NCBI GenBank assembly: GCA_964541605.1
Contig: CAZIQY010000016.1
Coordinates: 1-45,875 of the forward strand
DNA from: CAZIQY01 sp964541605
GTDB lineage: Bacteria > Desulfobacterota > Syntrophia > Syntrophales > UBA2185
Reading direction: 5' to 3'
Length of the DNA stretch: 45,875 nucleotides
Position numbers and translations under genes: made by a program. Under the pieces are notes generated by a model that saw nothing but the letters and a program-made list of their open reading frames with translations, did no database searches and had not been told where the DNA came from. Below are positions 32,014-38,877 of the stretch, piece after piece (positions within the stretch are counted from its first letter, which is position 1; each line of letters opens with the position of its first letter).

Positions 32014-32442
32014 CTATGTGGAGTTTTCGTCCGCTTGCGCGTCCTGCTCTTTTCCTGAGACTTTCTTTCTGGCCTTTATGATACCGGTAATACCAACCAG
32101 TATAAATAAGCTTCCAATGATCAGTTGGGGAATGGCCGTTTCGATTTTTCCGGACGGAAGGATGTGTACCAGTGCCTCCATGAGGTTTTTAATGCCGAAA
32201 AGAAGAAAAAGACCGGGTATGAAATAGGCGAACAATTGGCGAAGACCGGTTGGTATTGCAGGAAGATTCTGTTTCTGTTCCGGAGGAGGGCTTGTAACAG
32301 TTTTTCCGGAGTCCTCCACCATCGGCGTATCGACGGCACTGTCCTTGTCAAGACCGGCCAGAGCCCACATAATCCGGTCTCTTTCCCGGGGATCCTTGAT
32401 CGTCCTGAGCTTTTCGATGAGTTTTTTTCTGTCCGGATTCAT
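32014..32442 (-). CDS. two-helix membrane protein of unknown function inside the gcv operon
   Basis: This 142-residue protein is not recognised. It begins with a charged amphipathic region (MNPDRKKLIEKLRTIKD, with ERDRIMWALAGL after it) and a polar Pro/Ser/Thr linker (about 38-62). Two hydrophobic helices follow, about 68-88 (LFAYFIPGLFLLFGIKNLMEAL) and 100-122 (IPQLIIGSLFILVGITGII). The C-terminal tail is charged and Lys/Asp/Glu rich. No catalytic motif is visible. It lies between gcvPB (32 bases) and lipA (four bases) on the same strand, so it is almost certainly co-transcribed with them. Possible roles are a membrane tether or a small regulator, but nothing in the sequence shows which. Confidence 0.75.
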   Translation of the reverse strand: MNPDRKKLIEKLRTIKDPRERDRIMWALAGLDKDSAVDTPMVEDSGKTVTSPPPEQKQNLPAIPTGLRQLFAYFIPGLFLLFGIKNLMEALVHILPSGKIETAIPQLIIGSLFILVGITGIIKARKKVSGKEQDAQADENST

Positions 32443-32473
32443 ATATTATCCCCGGTGGGAATCGCTTCTCTGT

Positions 32474-33919
32474 TTACCTGATCCCTTTCCAGCAGACATC
32501 CGGTTCCCGGGCCGCCTTTACGTCATCCAGACGCCTGACGGGAGTCGTCAGCGGCGCCGACCTGACAAGATCGGGATTTCCCTTCGCTTCATGGGCGATG
32601 GCAATCATGGTATCACAGAACGCGTCCAGAGTCTCCTTGCTTTCCGTTTCATTGGGTTCGATCATGATGGCCTCGGGGACAATCATGGGGAAGTAAATCG
32701 TCGGCGGATGATAACCATAGTCCAGAAGGCGCTTGGCAATGTCGGAGGTATGCACCCCGCTTTCCTTCACCTGCCGTCTTCCGGAAAAAACGCACTCGTG
32801 CATGCAGACCCGGTCATAGGCGAGATCGTAGTAAGGCTTTAATTTTTCCTTGACGTAATTGGCATTCAGGACGGCGATTTCGCTTGCCCGCTTCAATCCG
32901 TCAGGTCCCAGAGACCGGATATAGGTGTAGGCCTTCACCATGACGTTGAAATTACCGTAAAATGCCCGTACCCGTCCGATGCTGTCGGGGCAGTTGTAGT
33001 CCCAGTCATATATGTCTTCTCTCTTTACGACACGCGGAATGGGGAGATGGGAAACGAGTTTTTCTCCGACACCGACCGGTCCACTCCCAGGACCTCCACA
33101 ACCGTGAGGTGTCGAAAAGGTCTTGTGAAGATTGAGCTGAATCACGTCGAAACCCAAGTCGCCGGGTCTCGCTTTACCCATGAAGGCGTTGGCATTGGCG
33201 CCATCGCAGTAGAGAAATCCGTCCTTTGCATGAACGATTTCCGCCACCTGCTCGATATTCCGTTCGAAGAGCCCCAGGGTGTTGGGATTGGTCAGCATGA
33301 GACCGGCTGTGTCGTCAGTCATCAGCTCACGCAGATGATCGATATCCACGCCCCCTTCGCTGTTGGAACGCACTGTAACCGTCCGGTATCCGCAGAGGGC
33401 TCCGGAAGCGGGATTTGTGCCGTGGGCAGCGTCCGGGATTAAGATATGGGATCGCAGTTCCCCTTTTTTCTCGAAAAATTTCTTGATAACCATGATACCT
33501 GTAAGTTCACCGTGGGCGCCAGCCGCAGGCTGGAGGGCAAAATCGGCCATACCGAAGATTTCGCTTAAGTACTGCCGCAGTTTGTACATGAGCTGCAGCG
33601 ATCCCTGGGAGAAATCCGCCGGGGCGTAAGGATGAAGTGCCGTGAATTCGGGAAGCTTTGCCACGTCTTCATTGATTTTGGGATTATACTTCATGGTACA
33701 GGAACCCAAGGGATAGAACCCCACATCGACGCCGAAATTCCGTTTTGACAACTGGGTATAGTGACGGATCAAATCCACCTCGGCCACTTCGGGCAGATCC
33801 ACGTCCTCCCGGAGCAGATTCTTATCCATGATACTTCCAACGGATACCTCCGGCACATCACTTCTCGGAATAGTCGTGGCGCCGCGTCCTGGCCTACTCT
33901 TTTCAAATATCAGTTCCAT
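32474..33919 (-). CDS. gcvPB: glycine dehydrogenase (decarboxylating) subunit 2
   Basis: This is the PLP-binding half of split P-protein; with GcvPA it decarboxylates glycine and transfers the aminomethyl group to lipoyl-GcvH. The PLP lysine is K266 in NLHKTFSTPHGCGGPGSG. Other family landmarks are FYPLGSCTMKYNPK (68-81), PAAGAHGELTG (131-141) and DAAHGTNPASA-like DAAHGTNPASG (163-173). The length of 481 residues matches split-type subunits. A ribosome-binding site (GAGGGAA) precedes the start. It follows gcvPA by 26 bases. All expected active-site segments are intact, so the pair should be functional. Confidence 0.96.
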   Translation of the reverse strand: MELIFEKSRPGRGATTIPRSDVPEVSVGSIMDKNLLREDVDLPEVAEVDLIRHYTQLSKRNFGVDVGFYPLGSCTMKYNPKINEDVAKLPEFTALHPYAPADFSQGSLQLMYKLRQYLSEIFGMADFALQPAAGAHGELTGIMVIKKFFEKKGELRSHILIPDAAHGTNPASGALCGYRTVTVRSNSEGGVDIDHLRELMTDDTAGLMLTNPNTLGLFERNIEQVAEIVHAKDGFLYCDGANANAFMGKARPGDLGFDVIQLNLHKTFSTPHGCGGPGSGPVGVGEKLVSHLPIPRVVKREDIYDWDYNCPDSIGRVRAFYGNFNVMVKAYTYIRSLGPDGLKRASEIAVLNANYVKEKLKPYYDLAYDRVCMHECVFSGRRQVKESGVHTSDIAKRLLDYGYHPPTIYFPMIVPEAIMIEPNETESKETLDAFCDTMIAIAHEAKGNPDLVRSAPLTTPVRRLDDVKAAREPDVCWKGIR

Positions 33920-33945
33920 ATCATTTCCCTCTCTGATATCACTAT

Positions 33946-35277
33946 TTAACTACCCATAATAATTGAAACCACCCTGTCGATATCATCTTTTGTAAGCATT
34001 TCCGTAGCGCAGAAAAGCAGACACTCTTTCAGCTCAGGGTACTCTTTGCCCAGCTCGTAGCCGCCTATAACGCCTTCGTCCTGTAATTTCTGATTGACGG
34101 TTTTCGGATCGGGGCAACGCATGACAAATTCATTGTAGATGGGGGCGGAAAATACCAATTCCCAACCTTTAAGTCCGGATAGATTTTCTTTAAGATAATG
34201 AGCTTTCTGAAAATTGAGTTCTGCCAGGTTCTTGAGATTCTTCCCCAGGCAAACCAGATACACGGCTGCGGCTAAAGCGCAGAGAGCCTCGTTGGAGCAG
34301 ATATTCGAGGTGGCACGTTCGCGACGGATATGTTGTTCCCGGGTCTGAAGGGTAAGGACGAAGCCCCGTTTGCCTTCTCTGTCCACGGTTGCCCCGGCGA
34401 GCCTGCCCGGGATTTTTCTCAGGAATTTGTCCGTACTGGCAAAAATCCCCAGGTAAGGGCCTCCGTAGTTCATCGGATTGCCGAAGGCCTGGCCTTCTCC
34501 CACAACGAAGTCGGCGCCCATTGCTCCCGCCGGTTTCAGGATGCCCAGGGAGGTTGCCTCCGTGAAGCCTGAGACCAGAAGGGCTCCCTTTGCGTGTACG
34601 TCAGACTCGATTGATGCGATATCCTCGACAATGCCGAAAAAGTTGGGACTCTGAATCAGGACGGCGGCGGTCCGGTCATCCACGGCCTGAAGCAGAGCGT
34701 CACGATTTAGCCGACCGGATTTTTCATAGGGGATTTCAACAACCTCATAACCGTTTGACCAGGCATAAGTGCCGACGACCTGCCGATACTCGGGATGGAT
34801 GGACCGGACAACGACAATTTTCGTCCGGTTCAAGGTCTTGGCAGCTAAAACCACTGCCTCCGCCATAGCCGAAGCGCCGTCATACATAGAGGCATTGGCA
34901 ACCTGCATGCCCGTAAGCTTTGCGATCATGGTCTGGTATTCATAAATGGCCTGGAGGATTCCCTGGCTGATTTCCGCCTGATAGGGGGTGTACGCTGTGT
35001 AAAATTCTGAGCGGGAAATGACATGTCCCACCACAGCGGGGATGTAGTGATGGTAAACGCCCGCACCCATCAGAGTGATGGATGGGAGCTTGTTTTGTGA
35101 GCCGATACCCTTCATCAAGGCGGAAACGTCCTGTTCGGAAAGGGCGGAGGGCAGGTTGAGAAGGCTTTTCAGTCTGTATTTTTCAGGAATATCGGTAAAG
35201 AGGTCATCGATGGAACGGATGTCGACGGATTCCATCATCTGTCTTTGATCTTCCGGAGTGTGGGGGATATATTCCAT
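33946..35277 (-). CDS. gcvPA: glycine dehydrogenase (decarboxylating) subunit 1
   Basis: This is the non-PLP half of the split P-protein (443 residues), which forms an alpha2beta2 tetramer with GcvPB. Family segments include MEYIPHTPEDQRQMM at the start and GAGVYHHYIPAVV (about 71-83). YTPYQAEISQGILQAIYEYQT (about 95-115) and the RREKATSN-like RRERATSNICSNEAL complete the set. AAAGGAAC lies before the ATG. A 75-base gap separates it from gcvH with no terminator seen. The split form is the rule in Gram-positive bacteria, archaea and many anaerobes, which agrees with the rest of the window. Confidence 0.96.
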   Translation of the reverse strand: MEYIPHTPEDQRQMMESVDIRSIDDLFTDIPEKYRLKSLLNLPSALSEQDVSALMKGIGSQNKLPSITLMGAGVYHHYIPAVVGHVISRSEFYTAYTPYQAEISQGILQAIYEYQTMIAKLTGMQVANASMYDGASAMAEAVVLAAKTLNRTKIVVVRSIHPEYRQVVGTYAWSNGYEVVEIPYEKSGRLNRDALLQAVDDRTAAVLIQSPNFFGIVEDIASIESDVHAKGALLVSGFTEATSLGILKPAGAMGADFVVGEGQAFGNPMNYGGPYLGIFASTDKFLRKIPGRLAGATVDREGKRGFVLTLQTREQHIRRERATSNICSNEALCALAAAVYLVCLGKNLKNLAELNFQKAHYLKENLSGLKGWELVFSAPIYNEFVMRCPDPKTVNQKLQDEGVIGGYELGKEYPELKECLLFCATEMLTKDDIDRVVSIIMGS

Positions 35278-35352
35278 ATAATGTTCCTTTCTCCAATGAT
35301 TGAGTGTTTTTTAAACTCTTGAAGAAGATAGATTCCTGCCGGAGTTTATCCC

Positions 35353-35751
35353 TTAATGTTTATCTTCCCTGATCATTTCATCGTAGCCGGCGTTGTCCAT
35401 GAGGTTCATCAGTTCGCCGGGATCATCCATTTTAAGTTTCGCGATCCAGCCTTCACCGAAAGCATCCTGATTGACCAGTTCCGGGTGCGCCTCCAGAACA
35501 GAATTGACTTCTAAAACCTCACCGCTTACCGGTGAATAAACGTCGGATACGGATTTAACGGATTCCACAACAGCCAAAGGCTGCATCTGTTTTACCTTTT
35601 TTCCGACCGGGGGGAGTTCCACAAAAACAATATCGGTCAACAACTCCTGAGCGTGATCCGTTATCCCCATGGTGATCGTTCCATTTCCATTGTCTTTTGC
35701 CCACTCATGTTCTTTTGTGTACCTTCTGTCTGCCGGATTTGGTTTAGACAT
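35353..35751 (-). CDS. gcvH: glycine cleavage system H protein
   Basis: This is the lipoyl carrier of the glycine cleavage system (132 residues). The lipoylation site is K66 in VVESVKSVSDVYSPVSGEV, and the family start YTKEHEWAK (11-19) and end GYDEMIRED are normal. It shuttles the aminomethyl group from GcvPA/PB to GcvT and electrons to LpdA. GGGAGGGA precedes the ATG, and the gene follows gcvT by nine bases. Lipoylation would be completed by the lipA product encoded in the same operon. Confidence 0.96.
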   Translation of the reverse strand: MSKPNPADRRYTKEHEWAKDNGNGTITMGITDHAQELLTDIVFVELPPVGKKVKQMQPLAVVESVKSVSDVYSPVSGEVLEVNSVLEAHPELVNQDAFGEGWIAKLKMDDPGELMNLMDNAGYDEMIREDKH

Positions 35752-35760
35752 GTTCCCTCC

Positions 35761-36855
35761 CTATTTTCCTCGTTTGTAAAATGGCAGCTTGACAATCCGG
35801 GCTTTTGCATGGTGATCCCGGATCCGGATAAAAATCTCCGTGCCTGGTTCGCTGTACGAGACCGGCACAAAAGCCAGTCCGATCGCCTTTTCCAGAGTGG
35901 GTGTGAATGTCCCCGATGTGACCTCTCCCACCTCATTCGCATCTACAAAAACTTTATACCCGTGTCGGGCGATGCCTCTGTCTTCCATTTCAAAGCCGAC
36001 CAGTTTCCTGGTCAGTCCGTCCTGATTCAGCTTCCTTAAAGCCGTGCTCCCTATAAAATCTTTTTCAAGATCCGTTAGCCATCCATAAACGACCTCCAGA
36101 GGTGCAACCGTTTCATCCATGTCGTTTCCATACAGCATCATACCCGCTTCCAGACGCAGGGTATCCCTTGCACCCAGACCGACAGGCTTCAATCCGTCAT
36201 CGGCACCTATTTCCAAGAGCTTATCCCATATATCTCCTATCCTTCCGCTGTCGGTGTAGATTTCGAATCCGTCCTCACCCGTGTAGCCGCTTCGTGACAC
36301 AAGGGCTGGGACGTTAAGGATTGTTGTATTCATGGCATGATAATATTTTAATCCGGTCATATTTTCGGCGATGATATGCTGGAGTATTTTCTGAGACAAT
36401 GGTCCCTGCAGGTCCAGTTTTCCTGTTTTATCACTGATGTCGGTCACCTCAGTGTCGGACAGCCCTTTTTCATTTCTTTTATTTACAATCCACGCAAGGT
36501 CTTTATCCTTCGTCCCGGCGTTTGTCACGACCATGTAGTGATCCTTACCGAGACGATAAACCGTCAAATCGTCCATAATACCACCCTGCTCATTGGTCAT
36601 GACGCTCAGCTTGATCTGCCCGATGGTTTGTCCTCCCAGGTTTCTGCTTAACACCCATTGCAGGAGCTCCAATGCCTGAGGACCCCGGACCTCGATTTCT
36701 CCCATGTGACAGATATCAAAAAGTCCTGCCTTTTCTCTGGTTGTCTTGTGTTCTTCGATGACATTGGTGTATTGAACGGGCATGGCCCAGCCGCCGAAAT
36801 CGATAACTCTGGCGCCAAGGCCAACATGACGATCATACAGGGGGGTTTTTTTCAT
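35761..36855 (-). CDS. gcvT: glycine cleavage system aminomethyltransferase
   Basis: This is the T-protein (364 residues), which releases ammonia and transfers methylene to tetrahydrofolate. Visible family segments are RHVGLGARVIDFGGWAMPVQY (9-29), FDICHMGEIEVRG and DKTGKLDLQGPLSQKIL. SRSGYTGEDGFEIY follows, and the C-terminal barrel holds GEVTSGTFTPTLEKAIGLAFV. It is the first gene of the minus-strand operon gcvT-gcvH-gcvPA-gcvPB-(unknown)-lipA-lpdA. AAGGAG lies before the ATG. The upstream 420 bases were checked for a tandem glycine riboswitch; none was recognised. Confidence 0.96.
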   Translation of the reverse strand: MKKTPLYDRHVGLGARVIDFGGWAMPVQYTNVIEEHKTTREKAGLFDICHMGEIEVRGPQALELLQWVLSRNLGGQTIGQIKLSVMTNEQGGIMDDLTVYRLGKDHYMVVTNAGTKDKDLAWIVNKRNEKGLSDTEVTDISDKTGKLDLQGPLSQKILQHIIAENMTGLKYYHAMNTTILNVPALVSRSGYTGEDGFEIYTDSGRIGDIWDKLLEIGADDGLKPVGLGARDTLRLEAGMMLYGNDMDETVAPLEVVYGWLTDLEKDFIGSTALRKLNQDGLTRKLVGFEMEDRGIARHGYKVFVDANEVGEVTSGTFTPTLEKAIGLAFVPVSYSEPGTEIFIRIRDHHAKARIVKLPFYKRGK

Positions 36856-36911
36856 GGTCGGATCTCCTTGGGATGACGTTTTTCCTGCCGGGAAACTCCT
36901 TGGATGTAAAG

Positions 36912-36940
36912 ATTATAAAAGATAATGATATGAAAAAAAT
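36912..36940 (-). promoter_or_regulatory. possible promoter of the gcv operon
   Basis: On the minus strand TATAAT (complement of 36912-36917) has a T-rich sequence, not a good TTGACA, 17 to 18 bases upstream. The predicted leader is about 50 bases and includes AAGGAG before the gcvT start. Confidence 0.35.
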
Positions 36941-37132
36941 GATATTTCTATCGTCTCTGTGGTCGAGACAGCGTTGTGCGATGTTTTGATTGGTAACACA
37001 GGTCATATCACATTTCAAGCTGTAAAAACACATTGACATTCTTTTCCAAATCCTTTAGTTATTCTTGGAGGATTCACCGCGTTAAAATCTGCACGGACAG
37101 ATCTGATGATCATCACATTTCAATAGGAAAAA

Positions 37133-37215
37133 ATGATCACACTTCAGGAAATCCGTGAGTGGTGAAAGATGTTATGTTTTCAATCACATCAATCTCCAAG
37201 TCAGACAGGGTGAAG
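37133..37215 (+). pseudogene. decayed 5' fragment of a GlnQ-type amino-acid ABC transporter ATPase gene
   Basis: These 83 bases align with the first 85 bases of the ABC ATPase gene at 45600. About 24 of 31 bases match at the start and 24 of 27 at the end, with a net two-base deletion in the middle. Translation in two frames gives MITLQEIREW and then VFNHINLQVRQGE. This matches MIRFQEVHKW and VLNDVNLHVKQGE of the other copy and the usual GlnQ N-terminus. There is a stop (TGA) at the frameshift point and the homology ends before Walker A. It cannot be functional. It lies 64 bases upstream of the TAXI gene. Confidence 0.75.
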
Positions 37216-37279
37216 ATCTTTGCAACCATAGATCTTTTTACGAATTATTGAATTCCAATAACATGTTGAGGAGGGGCTT

Positions 37280-38290
37280 ATGTCGAAAAAGAAAACGTTA
37301 CTGATCGTATTATCTGTCTTTGTATTTACCGTTATTTTTGCCGGTAACTCATTTGCGCAAAAGAAATTTTTCGCCATCGCAACGGGTGGCACAGGGGGAA
37401 CCTATTACCCGCTGGGCGGCATCCTGGCCCAGGCTCTGACGGAAAAAGTTCCTGATGTCGTCGTCACGGCCCAGGCAGCTCAGGCCTCAGTGGCCAACTG
37501 CAATCTCATCCGGGATCGTCAGATCGAGTCGGCTTTCGTACAGAGCAACGTGGCCTACAACGCCTATGCCGGAGTCGCAGCGTTCAAGGAGAAACCGGTT
37601 AAAAACATTCGCGGCATCGCCTCCCTTTATCCCGAAACGATCCAGATCGTCGCCCGCGCCGACTCGGGTATCAAGAGTATGAAGGATATCAAGGGCAAGC
37701 GTCTCGTCCCCGGCGACCGGGGGAGTGGAACAGAGGTGGATACGCTGAACGTTCTGTCCGTCTATAAGCTGGAATACAAGAACTTCGCGGGCGTGGACTG
37801 GCTCTCCTTCTCCGGTGCGGCACAGCGCCTCCAGGATAAGCAGACCGATGTGACCTTCACGACGGCTGGCTGGCCGACGGCAGCGATTCAGGAACTGTCC
37901 ATTTCTGCGAATGTCGTGCTTGTTCCTATTGATGAGCCGAAGATCAAGGAACTGACGAAAAAGTTTCCCTTTTACAGCCGGATTGTCATTCCCAAGGGAA
38001 CTTACAAAGGGCAGACAAAGGATGTGCCTACCATTACCACCATGGCCCAGTGGGTTGTTGACGCCAATGTTTCCGACGATGTGGTTTACCAGTTGACCAA
38101 AGCCCTCTGGGAAGGCGGGTCGGATAAGATGGCCCAGGCCCATGCAAAGGGCAAGGACGTGCAGATGAAAACGGCCCTGTCCGGTATGGCTATTCCGCTC
38201 CATCCCGGCGCGGAAAAGTATTACAAGGAGAAAGGTGTCATCAAGGCGCCTGCAAAAAAGGCAGCAAAAAAGGCAGCAAAAAAGAAATAG
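37280..38290 (+). CDS. TAXI-family TRAP transporter solute-binding protein
   Basis: This 336-residue periplasmic binding protein is of the TAXI (TRAP-associated extracytoplasmic immunogenic) type. The signal peptide (about 1-26, KKKTLLIVLSVFVFTVIFAGNSFAQ in part) is followed by the family start FFAIATGGTGGTYYPLGG (about 30-47). ASVANCNLIRDRQIESAFVQSNVAYNAY (in part) and RLVPGDRGSGTEVDT follow. The carboxylate-binding region is less well defined than in DctP proteins. TAXI systems are known for 2-oxoglutarate, glutamate and other organic acids; the substrate here is unknown. The last residues are an unusual KKAAKKAAKKK tail from a 12-base microrepeat. AGGAGGGG precedes the ATG. DUF1850 and fused-permease genes follow. 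Confidence 0.92.
   Translation: MSKKKTLLIVLSVFVFTVIFAGNSFAQKKFFAIATGGTGGTYYPLGGILAQALTEKVPDVVVTAQAAQASVANCNLIRDRQIESAFVQSNVAYNAYAGVAAFKEKPVKNIRGIASLYPETIQIVARADSGIKSMKDIKGKRLVPGDRGSGTEVDTLNVLSVYKLEYKNFAGVDWLSFSGAAQRLQDKQTDVTFTTAGWPTAAIQELSISANVVLVPIDEPKIKELTKKFPFYSRIVIPKGTYKGQTKDVPTITTMAQWVVDANVSDDVVYQLTKALWEGGSDKMAQAHAKGKDVQMKTALSGMAIPLHPGAEKYYKEKGVIKAPAKKAAKKAAKKK
38252..38287 (+). repeat. 12-base tandem microrepeat encoding a Lys/Ala tail
   Basis: Three consecutive copies of GCAAAAAAGGCA (the last ending GAAA) close the TAXI gene and encode AKKA-type units. Such tracts expand by slippage, so the tail length probably varies between strains. Confidence 0.7.
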
Positions 38291-38317
38291 GGCGGCCTTG
38301 TTTTGGAATGAGAGGTG

Positions 38318-38351
38318 AACTGGGCGCTCTCTCGTGGGCGCCCAGTTTTAT
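38318..38351 (+). terminator. hairpin with T-run between the TAXI and DUF1850 genes
   Basis: AACTGGGCGC (38318-38327) and GCGCCCAGTT (38338-38347) form a perfect 10-bp stem with a 10-base loop, followed by TTAT and immediately by the ATG at 38352. It could act as a partial terminator keeping the binding protein in excess over the permease. Confidence 0.65.
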
Positions 38352-38840
38352 ATGAAAAGGATTACCACCCTTCTCCTTGTCGGCGTCCTGCTCACCATAG
38401 GGTTTGTTCCCCTTCACGTCCTGGAGATCCGGGATGTCAGGAAGGGGAAGACCGTCTTTGTGCAGGGGGTATCCTCTGGGGAAACCTTTTCACTTACCTT
38501 TATTCATTCGGTGGAGAAATCGCCGGTGACGGATTATTTCCGAATCGACGATGCCTTTCGAATCGTTTTATACGAGACGGCATTCCGTTCACTGAACACA
38601 GGCCTGCCAGCCACCATTTCCGAAGGACAGACGCTCACCCGGACGGCGCAGGGGTTTCGCCTCTCCATCATAGACAGGATCTTTTCCGACATTCAGCTCT
38701 GGGTTGACGACAGCTACGCCGGCGCCTTGGAGATCGGCGGGAGAGTCATATCCCTTGCCGCTCTGGCCGGCAACACGCTCCTCATGGTGAGGGTGAGAAA
38801 GATCCCTCTGTGGGAATATGCATTCCGGACCATGTGCTGA
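38352..38840 (+). CDS. DUF1850 protein (TAXI-TRAP associated)
   Basis: This 162-residue protein belongs to the DUF1850 family, which usually sits between a TAXI binding protein and the fused permease, as here. An N-terminal hydrophobic segment (about 5-22) suggests a membrane anchor or signal peptide. The conserved FSLTFIHSVEKSPVTDYFRI (about 47-66) is the family core, followed by ETAFRSLNTGLPA. The function is unknown; association with transporter assembly is inferred from context. The ATG at 38352 lies right after a hairpin and has no ribosome-binding site of its own. A GTG at 38334 in the same frame lies inside the hairpin loop and is a less likely alternative. Confidence 0.8.
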   Translation: MKRITTLLLVGVLLTIGFVPLHVLEIRDVRKGKTVFVQGVSSGETFSLTFIHSVEKSPVTDYFRIDDAFRIVLYETAFRSLNTGLPATISEGQTLTRTAQGFRLSIIDRIFSDIQLWVDDSYAGALEIGGRVISLAALAGNTLLMVRVRKIPLWEYAFRTMC

Positions 38841-38877
38841 CCTTATGAGGGATCAGCGATAGGAAAGAATTGGGGAT

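Larger units (their letters stand above)
36856..37279. other. intergenic region between gcvT and the TAXI gene
   Basis: This AT-rich stretch of 424 bases lies between divergent units. On the minus strand a perfect -10 TATAAT (complement of 36912-36917) may serve gcvT, with only a T-rich -35. On the plus strand TTGACA at 37033-37038 lies 17 bases from TAGTTA, a weak promoter candidate. The second part (37133-37215) is a decayed ABC-ATPase fragment. No riboswitch was recognised. Confidence 0.5.

Noticed and set aside
36856..37279. Glycine riboswitch upstream of gcvT
   Set aside because: The minus-strand leader was read for the conserved tandem aptamer core and nothing matching was found.
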